Translations under genes and position numbers: made by a program
Notes under the pieces: model-generated
Databases searched by the model: none
What the model was told of the DNA's origin: nothing
What the model saw: the letters and a program-made list of their open reading frames with translations, nothing else
NCBI GenBank assembly: GCA_937138295.1
Contig: CAKZOX010000155.1
Span: 1 to 64,000 of the forward strand
Source of the DNA: an uncultured Campylobacteraceae bacterium
GTDB lineage: Bacteria > Campylobacterota > Campylobacteria > Campylobacterales > Arcobacteraceae
DNA: 64,000 bases
Reading direction: 5' to 3'
Shown here: positions 7,239-19,310 of the stretch, piece by piece
How the letters are laid out: each line of letters begins with the position of its first letter
Position numbering within the stretch: position 1 is the first letter of the stretch

Positions 7239-9875
7239 TTATTTGATATTTAGTTTTTCTTCTATATCTTCACAGATGATATTTAATTTTTCTTTCAAAC
7301 CATCTATTTTATTTCTATCTAAAGTTTTTTCTAAATCAAGAGATAATTCACTTAATTCAGAAGCCCCAGCACTAGCACTTAAACCTTTTAAAGAGTGTGC
7401 TGTTCTTTTTAGTTCTTCATCATTTAAGCTATTGAAGTCCATAGTTTTATATTTTAATAATCCCTTTACTAACTCTAAATAAGCAGGTTCTATACCCATA
7501 ACTAAATTAAGTCCATAATCTACATCTAAATATTTAAACTCAGGTATCTGTGAGCTAATATTAGATTTTTCTTCTTCTTTTTCTTCAATATTTTCATGTA
7601 TATTTGAAAACTTATTTATAGTTTCTAACAATTTTTTAAAGTCAATTGGTTTGTTTAAATGGGCATTCATGCCAACTGCTTTTGTTTTTTCAATATCTTC
7701 TTTCATTGCATTTGCTGTAAGGGCAATTATAGGAATATCTATATTTAGTTTTCTTATTTGTTTAGTGGCTTCATAACCATCTAATATAGGCATTTGAATA
7801 TCCATTAAAATAGCATCGTAATCATCTTGATTAGCTTTGAATTTTTCAACAGCTTCTAAACCATTATTAGCAATATCAATTTTTATTCCCTTTGATGTTA
7901 ATATTTCTGTAATAACTTCTTGATTAACTAAATTATCTTCAGCTAATAACACATAAATACCTTCAAGTGATTTTTCTAAGTTGATGTTTGTTTTAATAGT
8001 TGATTTTTTATCTATTTTTTCAAGTTCAATTTCAAAGATAAATTTACTACCAATATTTTCTTCACTTTCACACCATATTTTACCATTCATCATTTCAACA
8101 AGTTGTTTACAAATAGAAAGACCTAGACCTGTTCCTCCATATTTTTTTGTAGTTGAACTATCTGCTTGTTCAAATGAATCAAATAATTTATCTTGGAGTT
8201 CTTTTGGTATACCAATTCCTGAATCAATAACTTCAAATCTCAAATGATTTTTATCAACTTTAAAAACTTTTAATTTAATTTCACCTTGATGGGTGAATTT
8301 TATGGCATTTCCAATTAGATTCATAAGAATTTGATTTATTCTTAAAGCATCTCCATAGTAACTTCTACCTAAAGAATGGTCATAATCAACATTAATATCT
8401 AAGTTTTTCTCCATGGCATTTATTTCAACCATATTTATTACATTTTGAATTACTTCAAATAAATCAAAATCTTCTTTTACTATTTCTAATTTACCAGCTT
8501 CAATTTTACTAATATCCAAAATATCGTTGATTATTTCTAACAAATTGTTTGCTGATAAATTAATCTTTTTAAGATAATTTTCTTGTTTTTTTGTTAGTTC
8601 AGTTTCTAGGGCTAATTTTGACATTCCTATAATACCTGTCATAGGTGTTCTTATTTCATGGGACATGTTAGCTAAAAAAGAGGATTTTGTCTTAGTTGCA
8701 TCTAGTGCTTTTTCTTTAGCTTTTTCTAATTCCTTTTGAGCTTTTTTGATTTCTGTTATATCTTGTATTAATGCTGTAAAAATAGTTTTACTCTCTAAAT
8801 CAATTTTACCAATTCTAAGGGAAGCTAAAAATTTTGAACCATCTTTTCTTTGTGCGTATAACTCAGCTGTTCTTCCAATAGCTTTTGCAATTCCAGTTCT
8901 CATATAGTTTTCAATATATTCATCATGTTTTTCATGGTGGGGAGAGGGTACTAAAATATTTACATTTTGACCAATAGCTTCTTCTTTTGTGTAGCCAAAA
9001 AGATCACTTGCTGCTTTATTAAAAGTCTCAATAATACCTTTATCATTTATTGTAACTATACCATCTAAAGAGCTTTCAATAATATTTGATAAAAACTTTT
9101 CAGATTCAATAATTTTAACTGTTTTTTCCTCTACTAAGTTTTCAAGATTATTTTTATAATTACTTAGCTTTTCTTGGGATTCATTTATTTCATTTAAAAT
9201 TCTTCTAGCAAGTAATAAAGATATAATTAATAGTAAAGCAAAAATGGAAAACCCAGCAATTTGCAAATAATTTTTGAAATCAATAGATATATTGCTTAAA
9301 ATAGTTGAAAATCTTGTTTCAAACTTCTCAAGTTCTTCATTAAGCAAAAACAGTTCATTTGAATAATTATTTAAAATATCTTTTTGTTTTTGAGTTAAAT
9401 TCTTATTATTACTTATAATATTGTGGATATCTTCACCAATTAATTTAATTTTTGTATTTAAATTATCACCTTTTTCCCAAATAATAATAGCATCTTTAAA
9501 AAAGTCTATATTTTTGAAATAATCAAATAACCAAATCATATTTTTAATATCTTGTGGAGTATTTTTACCTTCACTAAAACCTTCATAGGCTTCTTTAATA
9601 TCAATAGCAGGATTTTGTAAAGCTAATCTTGCTTTTTTTACACCTAAAGGTATTTTAATTTGTGTTAAAAAATTTATGTAATCTGTTTCATTTTGATTGA
9701 TTATATATCTGCTTAAATAATACACAGAGTTTTTTTGACCCTTTGAATATAATCCTTCTGCTCTAATATATGATTTCAATCCATCTTGAAGTTTTGCTTG
9801 AAAATTCATAAAAATAATTAATATACTAGGAACAATAATTAAAATAGATATTATGATTAAAACTTTCTTTTTCAA
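7239..9875 (-). CDS. Hybrid sensor histidine kinase (periplasmic sensor-PAS-HisKA-HATPase-REC-Hpt)
   Basis: The 878-residue kinase has membrane segments near residues 5-25 and 205-225 around an all-helical-looking periplasmic region. A PAS domain with DGIVTINDKG and FGYTKEEAIGQ follows at about 255-380. The H-box MSHEIRTPMTG gives His about 406, and the ATPase domain shows NQILMNLIGNAIKFT, DSGIGIP and GTGLGLSI. The receiver domain has ILMDIQMP with Asp about 692, and the Hpt domain has HSLKGLSASAG with His about 827. The layout repeats that of the kinase at 3843, in the opposite direction, suggesting related relays. No output regulator is fused. The start ATG has AGGAG upstream. Confidence 0.93.
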   Translation of the reverse strand: MKKKVLIIISILIIVPSILIIFMNFQAKLQDGLKSYIRAEGLYSKGQKNSVYYLSRYIINQNETDYINFLTQIKIPLGVKKARLALQNPAIDIKEAYEGFSEGKNTPQDIKNMIWLFDYFKNIDFFKDAIIIWEKGDNLNTKIKLIGEDIHNIISNNKNLTQKQKDILNNYSNELFLLNEELEKFETRFSTILSNISIDFKNYLQIAGFSIFALLLIISLLLARRILNEINESQEKLSNYKNNLENLVEEKTVKIIESEKFLSNIIESSLDGIVTINDKGIIETFNKAASDLFGYTKEEAIGQNVNILVPSPHHEKHDEYIENYMRTGIAKAIGRTAELYAQRKDGSKFLASLRIGKIDLESKTIFTALIQDITEIKKAQKELEKAKEKALDATKTKSSFLANMSHEIRTPMTGIIGMSKLALETELTKKQENYLKKINLSANNLLEIINDILDISKIEAGKLEIVKEDFDLFEVIQNVINMVEINAMEKNLDINVDYDHSLGRSYYGDALRINQILMNLIGNAIKFTHQGEIKLKVFKVDKNHLRFEVIDSGIGIPKELQDKLFDSFEQADSSTTKKYGGTGLGLSICKQLVEMMNGKIWCESEENIGSKFIFEIELEKIDKKSTIKTNINLEKSLEGIYVLLAEDNLVNQEVITEILTSKGIKIDIANNGLEAVEKFKANQDDYDAILMDIQMPILDGYEATKQIRKLNIDIPIIALTANAMKEDIEKTKAVGMNAHLNKPIDFKKLLETINKFSNIHENIEEKEEEKSNISSQIPEFKYLDVDYGLNLVMGIEPAYLELVKGLLKYKTMDFNSLNDEELKRTAHSLKGLSASAGASELSELSLDLEKTLDRNKIDGLKEKLNIICEDIEEKLNIK

Positions 9876-10024
9876 CTCAACTTCTCCTAAATATGATTAC
9901 ACTAAAATGTTTTTTAATACATTGTAACATTAACAACCATTAACTTAGTTTATAAAATAATTTTTTTGAAGTTTATATTTACAAATAATGCTACACTAAA
10001 ATAACATTCAAATAAGGCACACAT
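9876..10024. promoter_or_regulatory. Divergent promoter region between two sensor kinases
   Basis: This 149-bp gap separates two divergent kinase genes. An 11-bp direct repeat TACACTAAAAT occurs at 9898-9908 and 9992-10002; the second copy contains a plausible -10 (TACACT) for the rightward gene, followed by AAGG before the ATG at 10025. No RNA gene or clear terminator is seen. Confidence 0.35.
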
Positions 10025-12975
<2,951 letters not shown>

Positions 12976-12979
<4 letters not shown>

Positions 12980-13635
12980 ATTACAAGTGAATATCCTAAA
13001 CCATATTCACTTTTAATCAACTCTTTCCCTTCTATAATATTGACTTTCAATTTTATTTTTCTAATATGTTTTTCAACAGACCTTGAATCATAAGGTGCAT
13101 CAATGAGTTGATTTAATTCTTCTTTTTTTATGTTTCTATTTTTATTTTCATGTAAATAAGAAAAAATTTTTAATTCAACAGGTGTAAAAGATATTTTTTG
13201 CCCTTGTAATAAAAAGATATTTTTTTCTTTATCATAGGTCAAGATTGAGGTGTTAGTAGTGTTATTATTTTTATTTATAAGATTTAATCTAGCATTTATT
13301 CTTGCTAAAAGTTCATCAGGATGAATAGGTTTAACCATATAATCATCGCTACCTAAATTTAAAGCTTTTATTCTACTATCTACACCAATATTTGCAGAAA
13401 CTACTATAATACGAGTATCATTTTGTTTTCTTATTTCTTTGCAAACTTCAAAACCTGAAAAGTCAGGTAAATTTAGGTCTAAAATTACTAAATCAACCTT
13501 ATTAACTTTCATTAAACTTAAACCATCTGTAGAAGTCTCTGCATATAGAACTTTAAAATTATGACTTTCAAGAAAAAATATAATAGCTTCAGCAAATTCT
13601 AAATCATCCTCAATCAATAGTAAAGTTTTTGACAT
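12976..13635 (-). CDS. OmpR/PhoB-family response regulator
   Basis: The 219-residue protein has a receiver domain with acidic pocket E9-D10-D11, phosphorylated Asp at D53 (LVILDLNLP) and the conserved Lys in DDYMVKPIHPDEL. A C-terminal winged-helix DNA-binding domain follows (about 125-218, with FTPVELKIFSYLHENKN and an ending GYSLVI). It should bind DNA and control transcription when phosphorylated. It lies between two kinases: its end overlaps the large kinase at 10025 by 4 bp, and it is divergent from the small kinase at 13707. Either could be its partner. Confidence 0.93.
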
Positions 13636-13706
13636 TTATTTAAGTTCCCTTTTTAGTCTCATTTGAATGTTATTATTTTATCAGAAAAGTTATTAAAGGT
13701 AATAAT

Positions 13707-14501
13707 ATGAGTGTTACAAATAAATTATTTTCAGATGATTACAAAGATATTGAAGATTTAGTTAATACAAATAAACTTCTAAAATCTCAAATTGAACTAC
13801 AAGATAAAGAAAAGTTAGTGGCGCTAGAAGCTATGCTATGTAATGTCGCTCATCAATGGAGACAACCTTTATCTGTAATAACTACTTGTGCATCAGGACT
13901 TTTATATTTAAGTAAAGAAGGTCATGAAATTGATAAAGAATTTTTGGAAGAAAGTTTAGTAAATATTATTCAAACTTCAAAATACTTATCTGAAACAATT
14001 GATACCTTTAGTAATAGTATTAAATCAAAAAAAGATTTTCAACCTGTAAATATCTATAATGCTTTAAAAAGAGCAATTCAAATATCAATAACTAATCTTA
14101 AACAAAATTCAATAAATATTGAACTTAATTATAAGATTGATGAGAATTTAACTTTAGATTTAAGAGTAGGGGAAATTGAACAAGTTATTATTAACTTAAT
14201 AAATAATTCAAAAGATGCATTTTTAGATAGAAATATTCAAAATCCATGGATTAAAATTGATTCAATCACAAAAGATAATTCTTTAATAATTACAATTGAA
14301 GACAATGCAGGTGGTATTTCTGAAGAAATAATATCTAAAATTTATGCTCCATATTTTACAACCAAACATGAATCAGTAGGAACAGGTTTAGGTTTATCTA
14401 TGGCATATTCAATTATTTCAAATTCAATGAATGGCGAAATAAAAGCTGTTAATACTGTAAATGGTGCTTTATTTTTAATAAATATACCATTTGAAAATTA
14501 A
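13707..14501 (+). CDS. Small cytoplasmic sensor histidine kinase
   Basis: This 264-residue kinase has no membrane segment and no recognisable sensor domain, only a short N-terminal coiled coil before the H-box. His49 lies in CNVAHQWRQPLSVIT. The ATPase domain follows with QVIINLINNSKDAF, EDNAGGIS and GTGLGLSM, and it ends at IPFEN. The HQWRQPL H-box is the same type as in three other kinases here. It is followed after 23 bp by a stand-alone receiver protein, so the two form a pair. The kinase probably takes its signal from another protein. A GGTAATAATATG start context fits. Confidence 0.88.
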   Translation: MSVTNKLFSDDYKDIEDLVNTNKLLKSQIELQDKEKLVALEAMLCNVAHQWRQPLSVITTCASGLLYLSKEGHEIDKEFLEESLVNIIQTSKYLSETIDTFSNSIKSKKDFQPVNIYNALKRAIQISITNLKQNSINIELNYKIDENLTLDLRVGEIEQVIINLINNSKDAFLDRNIQNPWIKIDSITKDNSLIITIEDNAGGISEEIISKIYAPYFTTKHESVGTGLGLSMAYSIISNSMNGEIKAVNTVNGALFLINIPFEN

Positions 14502-14524
14502 AAAGTATCAAAAAAGGATAAATC

Positions 14525-14920
14525 ATGAAAAAAGAAGATATATTAAATGATAAAATCATTTTTATAGTTGATGACGAATTAGATAGTGCTGAATCTTTAG
14601 AGTTTTTATTAAGTGAATATTATAAAAACATCTACACATATAAAAATGGATTAGAGGCGTATACAGCTATAGTAAAAGATGACATAATCCCTGATTTAAT
14701 AATATCAGATGTTCATATGCCAATGTTAGATGGTGCTGAAATGGTTAATAAATTAAAAATTTCAAAATATGATATTCCTATTGTTTTTATTACAGCTCAT
14801 TTAGATGCAGTAACACTAAAGAAAACAATTGAAACTGATCCATTAAGACTAATATATAAACCAATAACACACGTAGATATATTTGTAAATGAGATTAATT
14901 CTATAGTTTTAGGGGAATAA
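14525..14920 (+). CDS. Single-domain response regulator receiver protein
   Basis: The 131 residues are one receiver domain: the acidic pair D16-D17, phosphorylated Asp at D62 (IISDVHMPMLDG), the conserved Thr in FITAH and Lys in YKPIT. No output domain is present, so it may act by protein contact or pass phosphate on, for example to an Hpt domain. The ATG has AAGGAT upstream and follows the small kinase by 23 bp. The gene ends just before the hairpin at 14922-14951, which mainly serves transcripts coming from the other side. Confidence 0.88.
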   Translation: MKKEDILNDKIIFIVDDELDSAESLEFLLSEYYKNIYTYKNGLEAYTAIVKDDIIPDLIISDVHMPMLDGAEMVNKLKISKYDIPIVFITAHLDAVTLKKTIETDPLRLIYKPITHVDIFVNEINSIVLGE

Positions 14921-14951
14921 AAAAAGCCAAAACGCAAGCGTCTTGACTTTT
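14919..14951 (-). terminator. Rho-independent terminator for the minus-strand candidate RNA
   Basis: A 14-bp stem with two mismatches (arms 14922-14935 and 14938-14951, AA loop) is followed on the minus strand by seven T residues (14925-14919). On the plus strand there is no matching T run, so the site works best for leftward transcription. Confidence 0.75.
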
Positions 14952-15034
14952 GTGGAGTGTGATAAACAAAACCTTTTGTCTATCGGTTTTACTAATAAGT
15001 AAAACTTAATTACATTAATTTGTCTTTAACAATA

Positions 15035-15058
15035 TTAAGCATCAAATTCCTTCGTCAT
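15035..15058 (-). CDS. Seven-codon ORF (MTKEFDA) with very strong ribosome site
   Basis: The ORF is ATG ACG AAG GAA TTT GAT GCT TAA. GGAGG lies 5 bases upstream within ACGGAGGTG, which is almost fully complementary to the 3' end of 16S rRNA. Such a strong site is rare among the genes of this window. The peptide is not recognised. It may be translated as a leader peptide within the candidate RNA. Confidence 0.45.
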   Translation of the reverse strand: MTKEFDA

Positions 15059-15089
15059 TAACACCTCCGTATATTGTTTCTACATCACT

Positions 15090-15117
15090 ATTATAACAAT
15101 TTTTGAATTTAAAACAA
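15090..15117 (-). promoter_or_regulatory. Promoter of the candidate small RNA
   Basis: On the minus strand TTGTTT (15117-15112) and a perfect TATAAT (15095-15090) are 16 bp apart, predicting a start at about 15083. It lies just downstream of the permease gene stop at 15137, so it is not needed for that gene. Confidence 0.65.
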
Positions 15118-15136
15118 ACTTAAATTGAATAATATT

Positions 15137-16177
15137 TCATGAATTTCTCTTTTTTTGCTTAGAAATATCAGACATAAGTAGTGCAATCCACTTTGTTTGA
15201 TGATTTGAATTGAAAGCAATTTTTAAAGTCATAGTAATAGGAACAGCTAAAAACATTCCTACAATTCCTAATAACCATCCCCATAAAATAAGAGAAAAGA
15301 AAATTACTAAAGGTGATAAACCTAGTTCCTTACCCATAAGTTTTGGTTCTAAAATATTAGATATTGAAATATTGATAATAAAATACAATACCATGATATA
15401 TGCAGTTGTTTGTATATCAAGTTCTATTAAAGATAACAATATAGCAGGAATAGCAGCTACTAATGACCCAATTACAGGAACAAAATTGAATAATACAGCA
15501 ATAAATCCCCATAAAATAGGGTAGTCAACACCAAATAATATAAGCATAAAACCAATTAAAACACCCGTTAGTAAACTCGTAAAAGATTTTACAATAAAGT
15601 ATTTTTTGATATTGTGAGAAAATAACTCAAAGTGTTCAAAACTTTTTTGGTTTTTACCAAACAGCATTTTTAATTTTGTTTGAGAAGATTTTGTTTCTGC
15701 TAATATAAATGCAACTCCGATGATTACAAGTAAGAATTTACTTAAAAAACTTCCAATACTTCCAATAAGTGTAGTAGTAACACCGAAGAAAGATCCAACA
15801 TTTAATGTATCAAATATAGCGTCTTTATCTATTTGATAGCCATATTGTCCTGCTAAAGCAATTGTTGATATGATTAGTTTATTTAATTTTTCTTGATATG
15901 CATCAATATTTGATAAAAAATCTTGTAATGATAAGTTGATAATATAAACTGTAAACAAAGTAGCACCAATAAAAATGGATAAAACAACTATATAAGCAAA
16001 AAATCGAGGAAAGCCTTTATTTTGCAATAAATTTAATACAGTAGAGAATATTGAACTAATAAAAATAGCTAAAAATAGAATAATAACTATTTCACTAGCT
16101 ACTTTAATACCTGCTAATAATACTATCGTACAGGCTATATAAAAGAAATAATTTCTTAAATCAACTCTTGGGTGCAT
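15137..16177 (-). CDS. AI-2E family transporter (PerM/YdiK-like permease)
   Basis: The 346-residue protein has seven to eight hydrophobic segments in the order typical of the AI-2E/PerM family: two near the N-terminus, one at about 60-80, then a long soluble-looking insert and a C-terminal cluster (about 150-330) with GVDYPILWGFIAVLFNFVPVIGS and EPKLMGKELGLSP. Members export small molecules or exchange ions; the substrate here is unknown, and the AI-2 label should not be taken literally. It starts 10 bp after the ABC exporter gene and is probably co-transcribed with it. Confidence 0.88.
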   Translation of the reverse strand: MHPRVDLRNYFFYIACTIVLLAGIKVASEIVIILFLAIFISSIFSTVLNLLQNKGFPRFFAYIVVLSIFIGATLFTVYIINLSLQDFLSNIDAYQEKLNKLIISTIALAGQYGYQIDKDAIFDTLNVGSFFGVTTTLIGSIGSFLSKFLLVIIGVAFILAETKSSQTKLKMLFGKNQKSFEHFELFSHNIKKYFIVKSFTSLLTGVLIGFMLILFGVDYPILWGFIAVLFNFVPVIGSLVAAIPAILLSLIELDIQTTAYIMVLYFIINISISNILEPKLMGKELGLSPLVIFFSLILWGWLLGIVGMFLAVPITMTLKIAFNSNHQTKWIALLMSDISKQKKRNS

Positions 16178-16187
16178 ATATTAAACC

Positions 16188-17960
16188 TTATATTAATTGT
16201 TTTTTTACGAACTCTAAATAATGACCTTCTTCATCTTCAAGTTCGTCGTGTGTACCTTTTTGGACAATTTGTCCTTCATCTAAAACATAAATCATACTAG
16301 CATTTTTAACAGTACTTAATCTATGAGCTATTGTAATAACTGTTTTATCTTCTAAAAAACTTTCTAACTGAGTAAAAAGTTTTGCTTCTGTATGAACATC
16401 AAGGGCAGATGTTGATTCATCAAATATAACAACGCTAGGATTTGCAATAATCATTCTAGCAATTGAAAGTCTTTGTCTTTGTCCACCACTTAATCTAATA
16501 CCATGTTTTCCCACTATTGTATCTAATTTTTCTGGCATTTTCATAACAGTTTCTTCAAGTTGTGCTATTTTTAAGGCTTTGTATATTTCTTCATCACTAA
16601 TATTATTATTTCCCATAGTGATATTAAATCGCAAAGTATCATTAAATAATATTGGCATTTGAAGAACTAAAAAGATATTTTCTCTTAGGGTTTTTTTATC
16701 AATATTATCTATACTTACTTTATTGTAGAAAATACTTCCATTATCTTTTTCATAAAAACCAGAAATTACTTGAGCTAAAGTAGTTTTACCACTACCACTT
16801 GCTCCTATTAAAGCTACTTTTTCTTTATGATTAATTTTTAAATTTATATCTTTTAAGATTTGTTTTTCTTTGTTATATGAGAAATTTAAATTTTTAACTT
16901 CAATATCTAAGTGATTATTATCTAATGCTAATAATTCTTCACCATTGTTTTCTACTTTTAAGTCAAATATTTTGTTTATTCTGTTTATAGCAGCACTTGC
17001 ACTTGCATATGAGTATTGTATAGTTAAAATATCTTGAACAGGAGTCATAATAAACCATATATATCCAAACATAGCAAACATCATACCAATAGATAAATCA
17101 CTGTAAACAACCAATAATAAACCACTAGCTCTAAAAATTTCAAAAGCAAATAAAAATATAGTAAATGAAAATCTTTCATAAGCAGTACTTTTATATTTGT
17201 ATTCATTTGAAGTAGTTTTTATAGTTTCTGCTTTATTAATTGCTTTATCAAAAAAGTATTTTTCTTTATTTGAAGCTTTAATTTGACCAAATAAGTCTAA
17301 AGTTTGAGATATGTTGTCTTGAAATCCTTCAACTGCTTTGTTTTCTTCTTTTTTTAATACACCAGTTTTTTTCGAGATTTTTTTAGATAAGAGCATTATT
17401 AAGGGCTGTATAAACAAAATCATAAGACCTAAAATAGGATCAATAGTGATAATTACTATGGCAACAGCTAATAAAGTTAATACAGATGCTATAAATTTAC
17501 TAGCAACAGATACAATAAAATTATCTAAAGTATCAACATCTGTAACTAAGTTTGCAGCAATTGCCCCTGAACCTAAGCTTTCATATTCATTCATATTAAC
17601 TTTTTCAAGATGTCTCAAAAGTCTAACTCTAATATGATAAGTAATGTATTTAGATAGATATGTAAAAATTTTAGTTATGTAAACACCAGCTATGAAATAT
17701 ACCAATCTTAGGAAGATTACAGCAGCTGCTACAATAGCTATATAAAAAAATGCACTAGAGCTTCCAAAAAATGCATCAATCGTATTTACAGTGATACCTG
17801 GTTTTTCAAGTAAAACCTCATCAACTAAAACGGGTAAAAGTAAAGGTATAGGTACACTTACTAAAATGGCAAATAAAGTTATCATTTGCCCTAGTATTAG
17901 TTGTTTTTTATTCTGTAGTAATAGTTTTAATATATATTTAACAGAGATTTTTTCATTCAT
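16188..17960 (-). CDS. ABC exporter, fused membrane and ATPase domains (MsbA-like)
   Basis: The 590-residue half-transporter has an N-terminal membrane domain with six hydrophobic segments (about 15-330) and a C-terminal nucleotide-binding domain. Walker A is GASGSGKTT near residue 388, the signature is LSGGQRQRLSIARMI, Walker B is VVIFDESTSALD, and the switch histidine is in TIAHRLST. It would work as a homodimer exporting a lipid, peptide or drug; the substrate cannot be told. The gene sits 11 bp after a small lipoprotein gene and 10 bp before the AI-2E permease, so all three probably form one operon. Confidence 0.92.
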   Translation of the reverse strand: MNEKISVKYILKLLLQNKKQLILGQMITLFAILVSVPIPLLLPVLVDEVLLEKPGITVNTIDAFFGSSSAFFYIAIVAAAVIFLRLVYFIAGVYITKIFTYLSKYITYHIRVRLLRHLEKVNMNEYESLGSGAIAANLVTDVDTLDNFIVSVASKFIASVLTLLAVAIVIITIDPILGLMILFIQPLIMLLSKKISKKTGVLKKEENKAVEGFQDNISQTLDLFGQIKASNKEKYFFDKAINKAETIKTTSNEYKYKSTAYERFSFTIFLFAFEIFRASGLLLVVYSDLSIGMMFAMFGYIWFIMTPVQDILTIQYSYASASAAINRINKIFDLKVENNGEELLALDNNHLDIEVKNLNFSYNKEKQILKDINLKINHKEKVALIGASGSGKTTLAQVISGFYEKDNGSIFYNKVSIDNIDKKTLRENIFLVLQMPILFNDTLRFNITMGNNNISDEEIYKALKIAQLEETVMKMPEKLDTIVGKHGIRLSGGQRQRLSIARMIIANPSVVIFDESTSALDVHTEAKLFTQLESFLEDKTVITIAHRLSTVKNASMIYVLDEGQIVQKGTHDELEDEEGHYLEFVKKQLI

Positions 17961-17971
17961 TTAGGTTCAAA

Positions 17972-18295
17972 TTAGAATTTACTTTCTTTGATTTCAAGTT
18001 CTTCATCTGGTCCAATCATTTTTTCACAGATTTCAAGCTTCATACCATCATGAAACTCACAGTTTAGTCCACACTTAAATGTTGCAGTTTTAGTAATACC
18101 TAAAATATCAAGTTGTTTTTTTGATTCTTCTTTACAAATCTCTAATGTATCGAAAGTCATAGGACTTTTCATATTTCTTTTAGTGTTGTCTTTATCAGGA
18201 TAGATAAATGCTGTCCATTTTTCTTCTTGAGCACCCCCAAGGCATCCTGTGAATAAAACAGCAGCAGTAGAAACTAAGAATATATTTTTAACCAT
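17972..18295 (-). CDS. Small predicted lipoprotein of unknown function
   Basis: I do not recognise this family. I chose the start at 18295 (MVKNIF) because it gives a proper signal peptide with lipobox FTGC and has AAGAGAG upstream; a longer frame from 18358 would put 21 residues without that character ahead of it. The mature part is about 90 residues with six further cysteines, some in CGLNCEF, suggesting disulfide bonds in the periplasm. It is first in the operon with the ABC exporter and AI-2E permease. Confidence 0.7.
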   Translation of the reverse strand: MVKNIFLVSTAAVLFTGCLGGAQEEKWTAFIYPDKDNTKRNMKSPMTFDTLEICKEESKKQLDILGITKTATFKCGLNCEFHDGMKLEICEKMIGPDEELEIKESKF

Positions 18296-18420
18296 GTATC
18301 TCTCTTTAAATTTTTTGTTGAGTATAGTGTAAACTTTTTTATATATTGATAAAAACAATTCTTATACAATAGTGTGTTATACTTTTTAAATAATAATCAA
18401 ATTTATAAAGGCGTTTTTAA

Positions 18421-18645
18421 ATGAAAAAAATCTTTCTAGTTTTTGCAATACTTATCTCTTTATCTTATGCAAAAGAAGACTATTCAGAAATGAGCAATGA
18501 AGAACTAATTGCAATAATGGGATATATCAAAGATAAAAATAAAAAAGAATTCAAAAAAGAGTTAAAACAAAGAGTTCCTACAATGAACGAAAGAGAAAGA
18601 AAGTTCTATGAAAAAAATTTAAAAAACCAAAAGACAAATAAATGA
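18421..18645 (+). CDS. DUF1104 family small secreted protein
   Basis: The 74-residue protein has a cleavable signal peptide (about residues 1-17, ending SYA) followed by a charged helical domain with YSEMSNEELIAIMGYI and ERERKFYEKNL, the pattern of DUF1104 proteins known in Campylobacterota. The mature protein would be a small periplasmic factor. It overlaps the start of the OmpR-type regulator by 4 bp (ATGA) and so belongs to its operon. In related bacteria small periplasmic proteins sit beside two-component genes, so it may modulate the kinase or be part of its regulon. Confidence 0.8.
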   Translation: MKKIFLVFAILISLSYAKEDYSEMSNEELIAIMGYIKDKNKKEFKKELKQRVPTMNERERKFYEKNLKNQKTNK

Positions 18646-19310
18646 AAAATAAAATACTTTTACTAGAAGATGATTTAACTTTAAATGAAACTCTAAGTGA
18701 ATATCTAGAAGATAACAACTATGAAGTGGTTAGTTCTTATACAGGTCAAGAGGCTTTAGAAAAAGCTTATGAAGAGTATTTTGACTTATTTTTATTTGAT
18801 GTAAATGTACCTGATATAAATGGATTTGAATTACTAAAAAAACTAAGAGATGAAGGAAATGATACTTCTTGTATATTTATTACTTCATTAAACTCTATGG
18901 ATAACTTAGAAGAAGGCTTTAATAGTGGTTGTGATGATTATATTAGAAAGCCATTTGAACTTAAAGAGATGCTTATAAGAATTAATACCATTTTAAAAAG
19001 AGATTTAGCTACAAAAAAAGACACAATAAAACTAGCAAAAGATGTTGAATTTGATAGTAAAGCAAATGTTTTATTACAAAATGGAGTAGATGTTAGATTA
19101 AATCAAAAAGAGTTAAAACTTTTAAAACTATTTTTAAAACATCCAAATGAGTTATTAAATCATGAAAGAATTTATGAGTTTGTATGGGATTATGATGAAG
19201 AGTACAGTGATAACTCTTTACGAACATATTTAAAAAATTTAAGAAAATATTTGGGGAAAGAGAAAATTGTCAGTGTTAAAAGACTTGGATATAGATTTAA
19301 CCAAGAGTGA
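18642..19310 (+). CDS. OmpR-family response regulator
   Basis: The 222-residue regulator has a receiver domain (D10-D11 pocket, phosphorylated D53 in FLFDVNVPDINGFEL, Lys in DDYIRKPFELKEM) and a winged-helix DNA-binding domain (about 130-221, with LNQKELKLLKLFLKHP and SVKRLGYRF). Its first codon overlaps the DUF1104 gene and its end overlaps the kinase, so the three are translationally coupled. It should regulate genes in response to the kinase at 19267. Confidence 0.93.
   Translation: MKNKILLLEDDLTLNETLSEYLEDNNYEVVSSYTGQEALEKAYEEYFDLFLFDVNVPDINGFELLKKLRDEGNDTSCIFITSLNSMDNLEEGFNSGCDDYIRKPFELKEMLIRINTILKRDLATKKDTIKLAKDVEFDSKANVLLQNGVDVRLNQKELKLLKLFLKHPNELLNHERIYEFVWDYDEEYSDNSLRTYLKNLRKYLGKEKIVSVKRLGYRFNQE

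Larger units (their letters stand above)
14919..15083 (-). ncRNA. Candidate structured small RNA (about 165 nt) with a 7-codon ORF
   Basis: A strong promoter (15117-15090) and a terminator (14951-14919) frame a transcript that belongs to neither neighbouring gene. Near its 5' end is a tiny ORF with a near-perfect ribosome site. After it come three stem-loops: 15005-14986 (GTTTTAC/GTAAAAC arms), 14984-14961 (ACAAAA/TTTTGT flanked by GATA/TATC), and the terminator. I do not recognise it as a known RNA family. It could be a regulatory RNA, an attenuator-like leader, or a dual-function RNA. Transcription has not been shown; the case rests on these signals together. Confidence 0.6.

Noticed and set aside
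14921-15136. Gap as the 3' untranslated end of the permease gene only
   Set aside because: A strong promoter lies just after the permease stop and an ORF with its own ribosome site follows, which a plain 3' end would not need.
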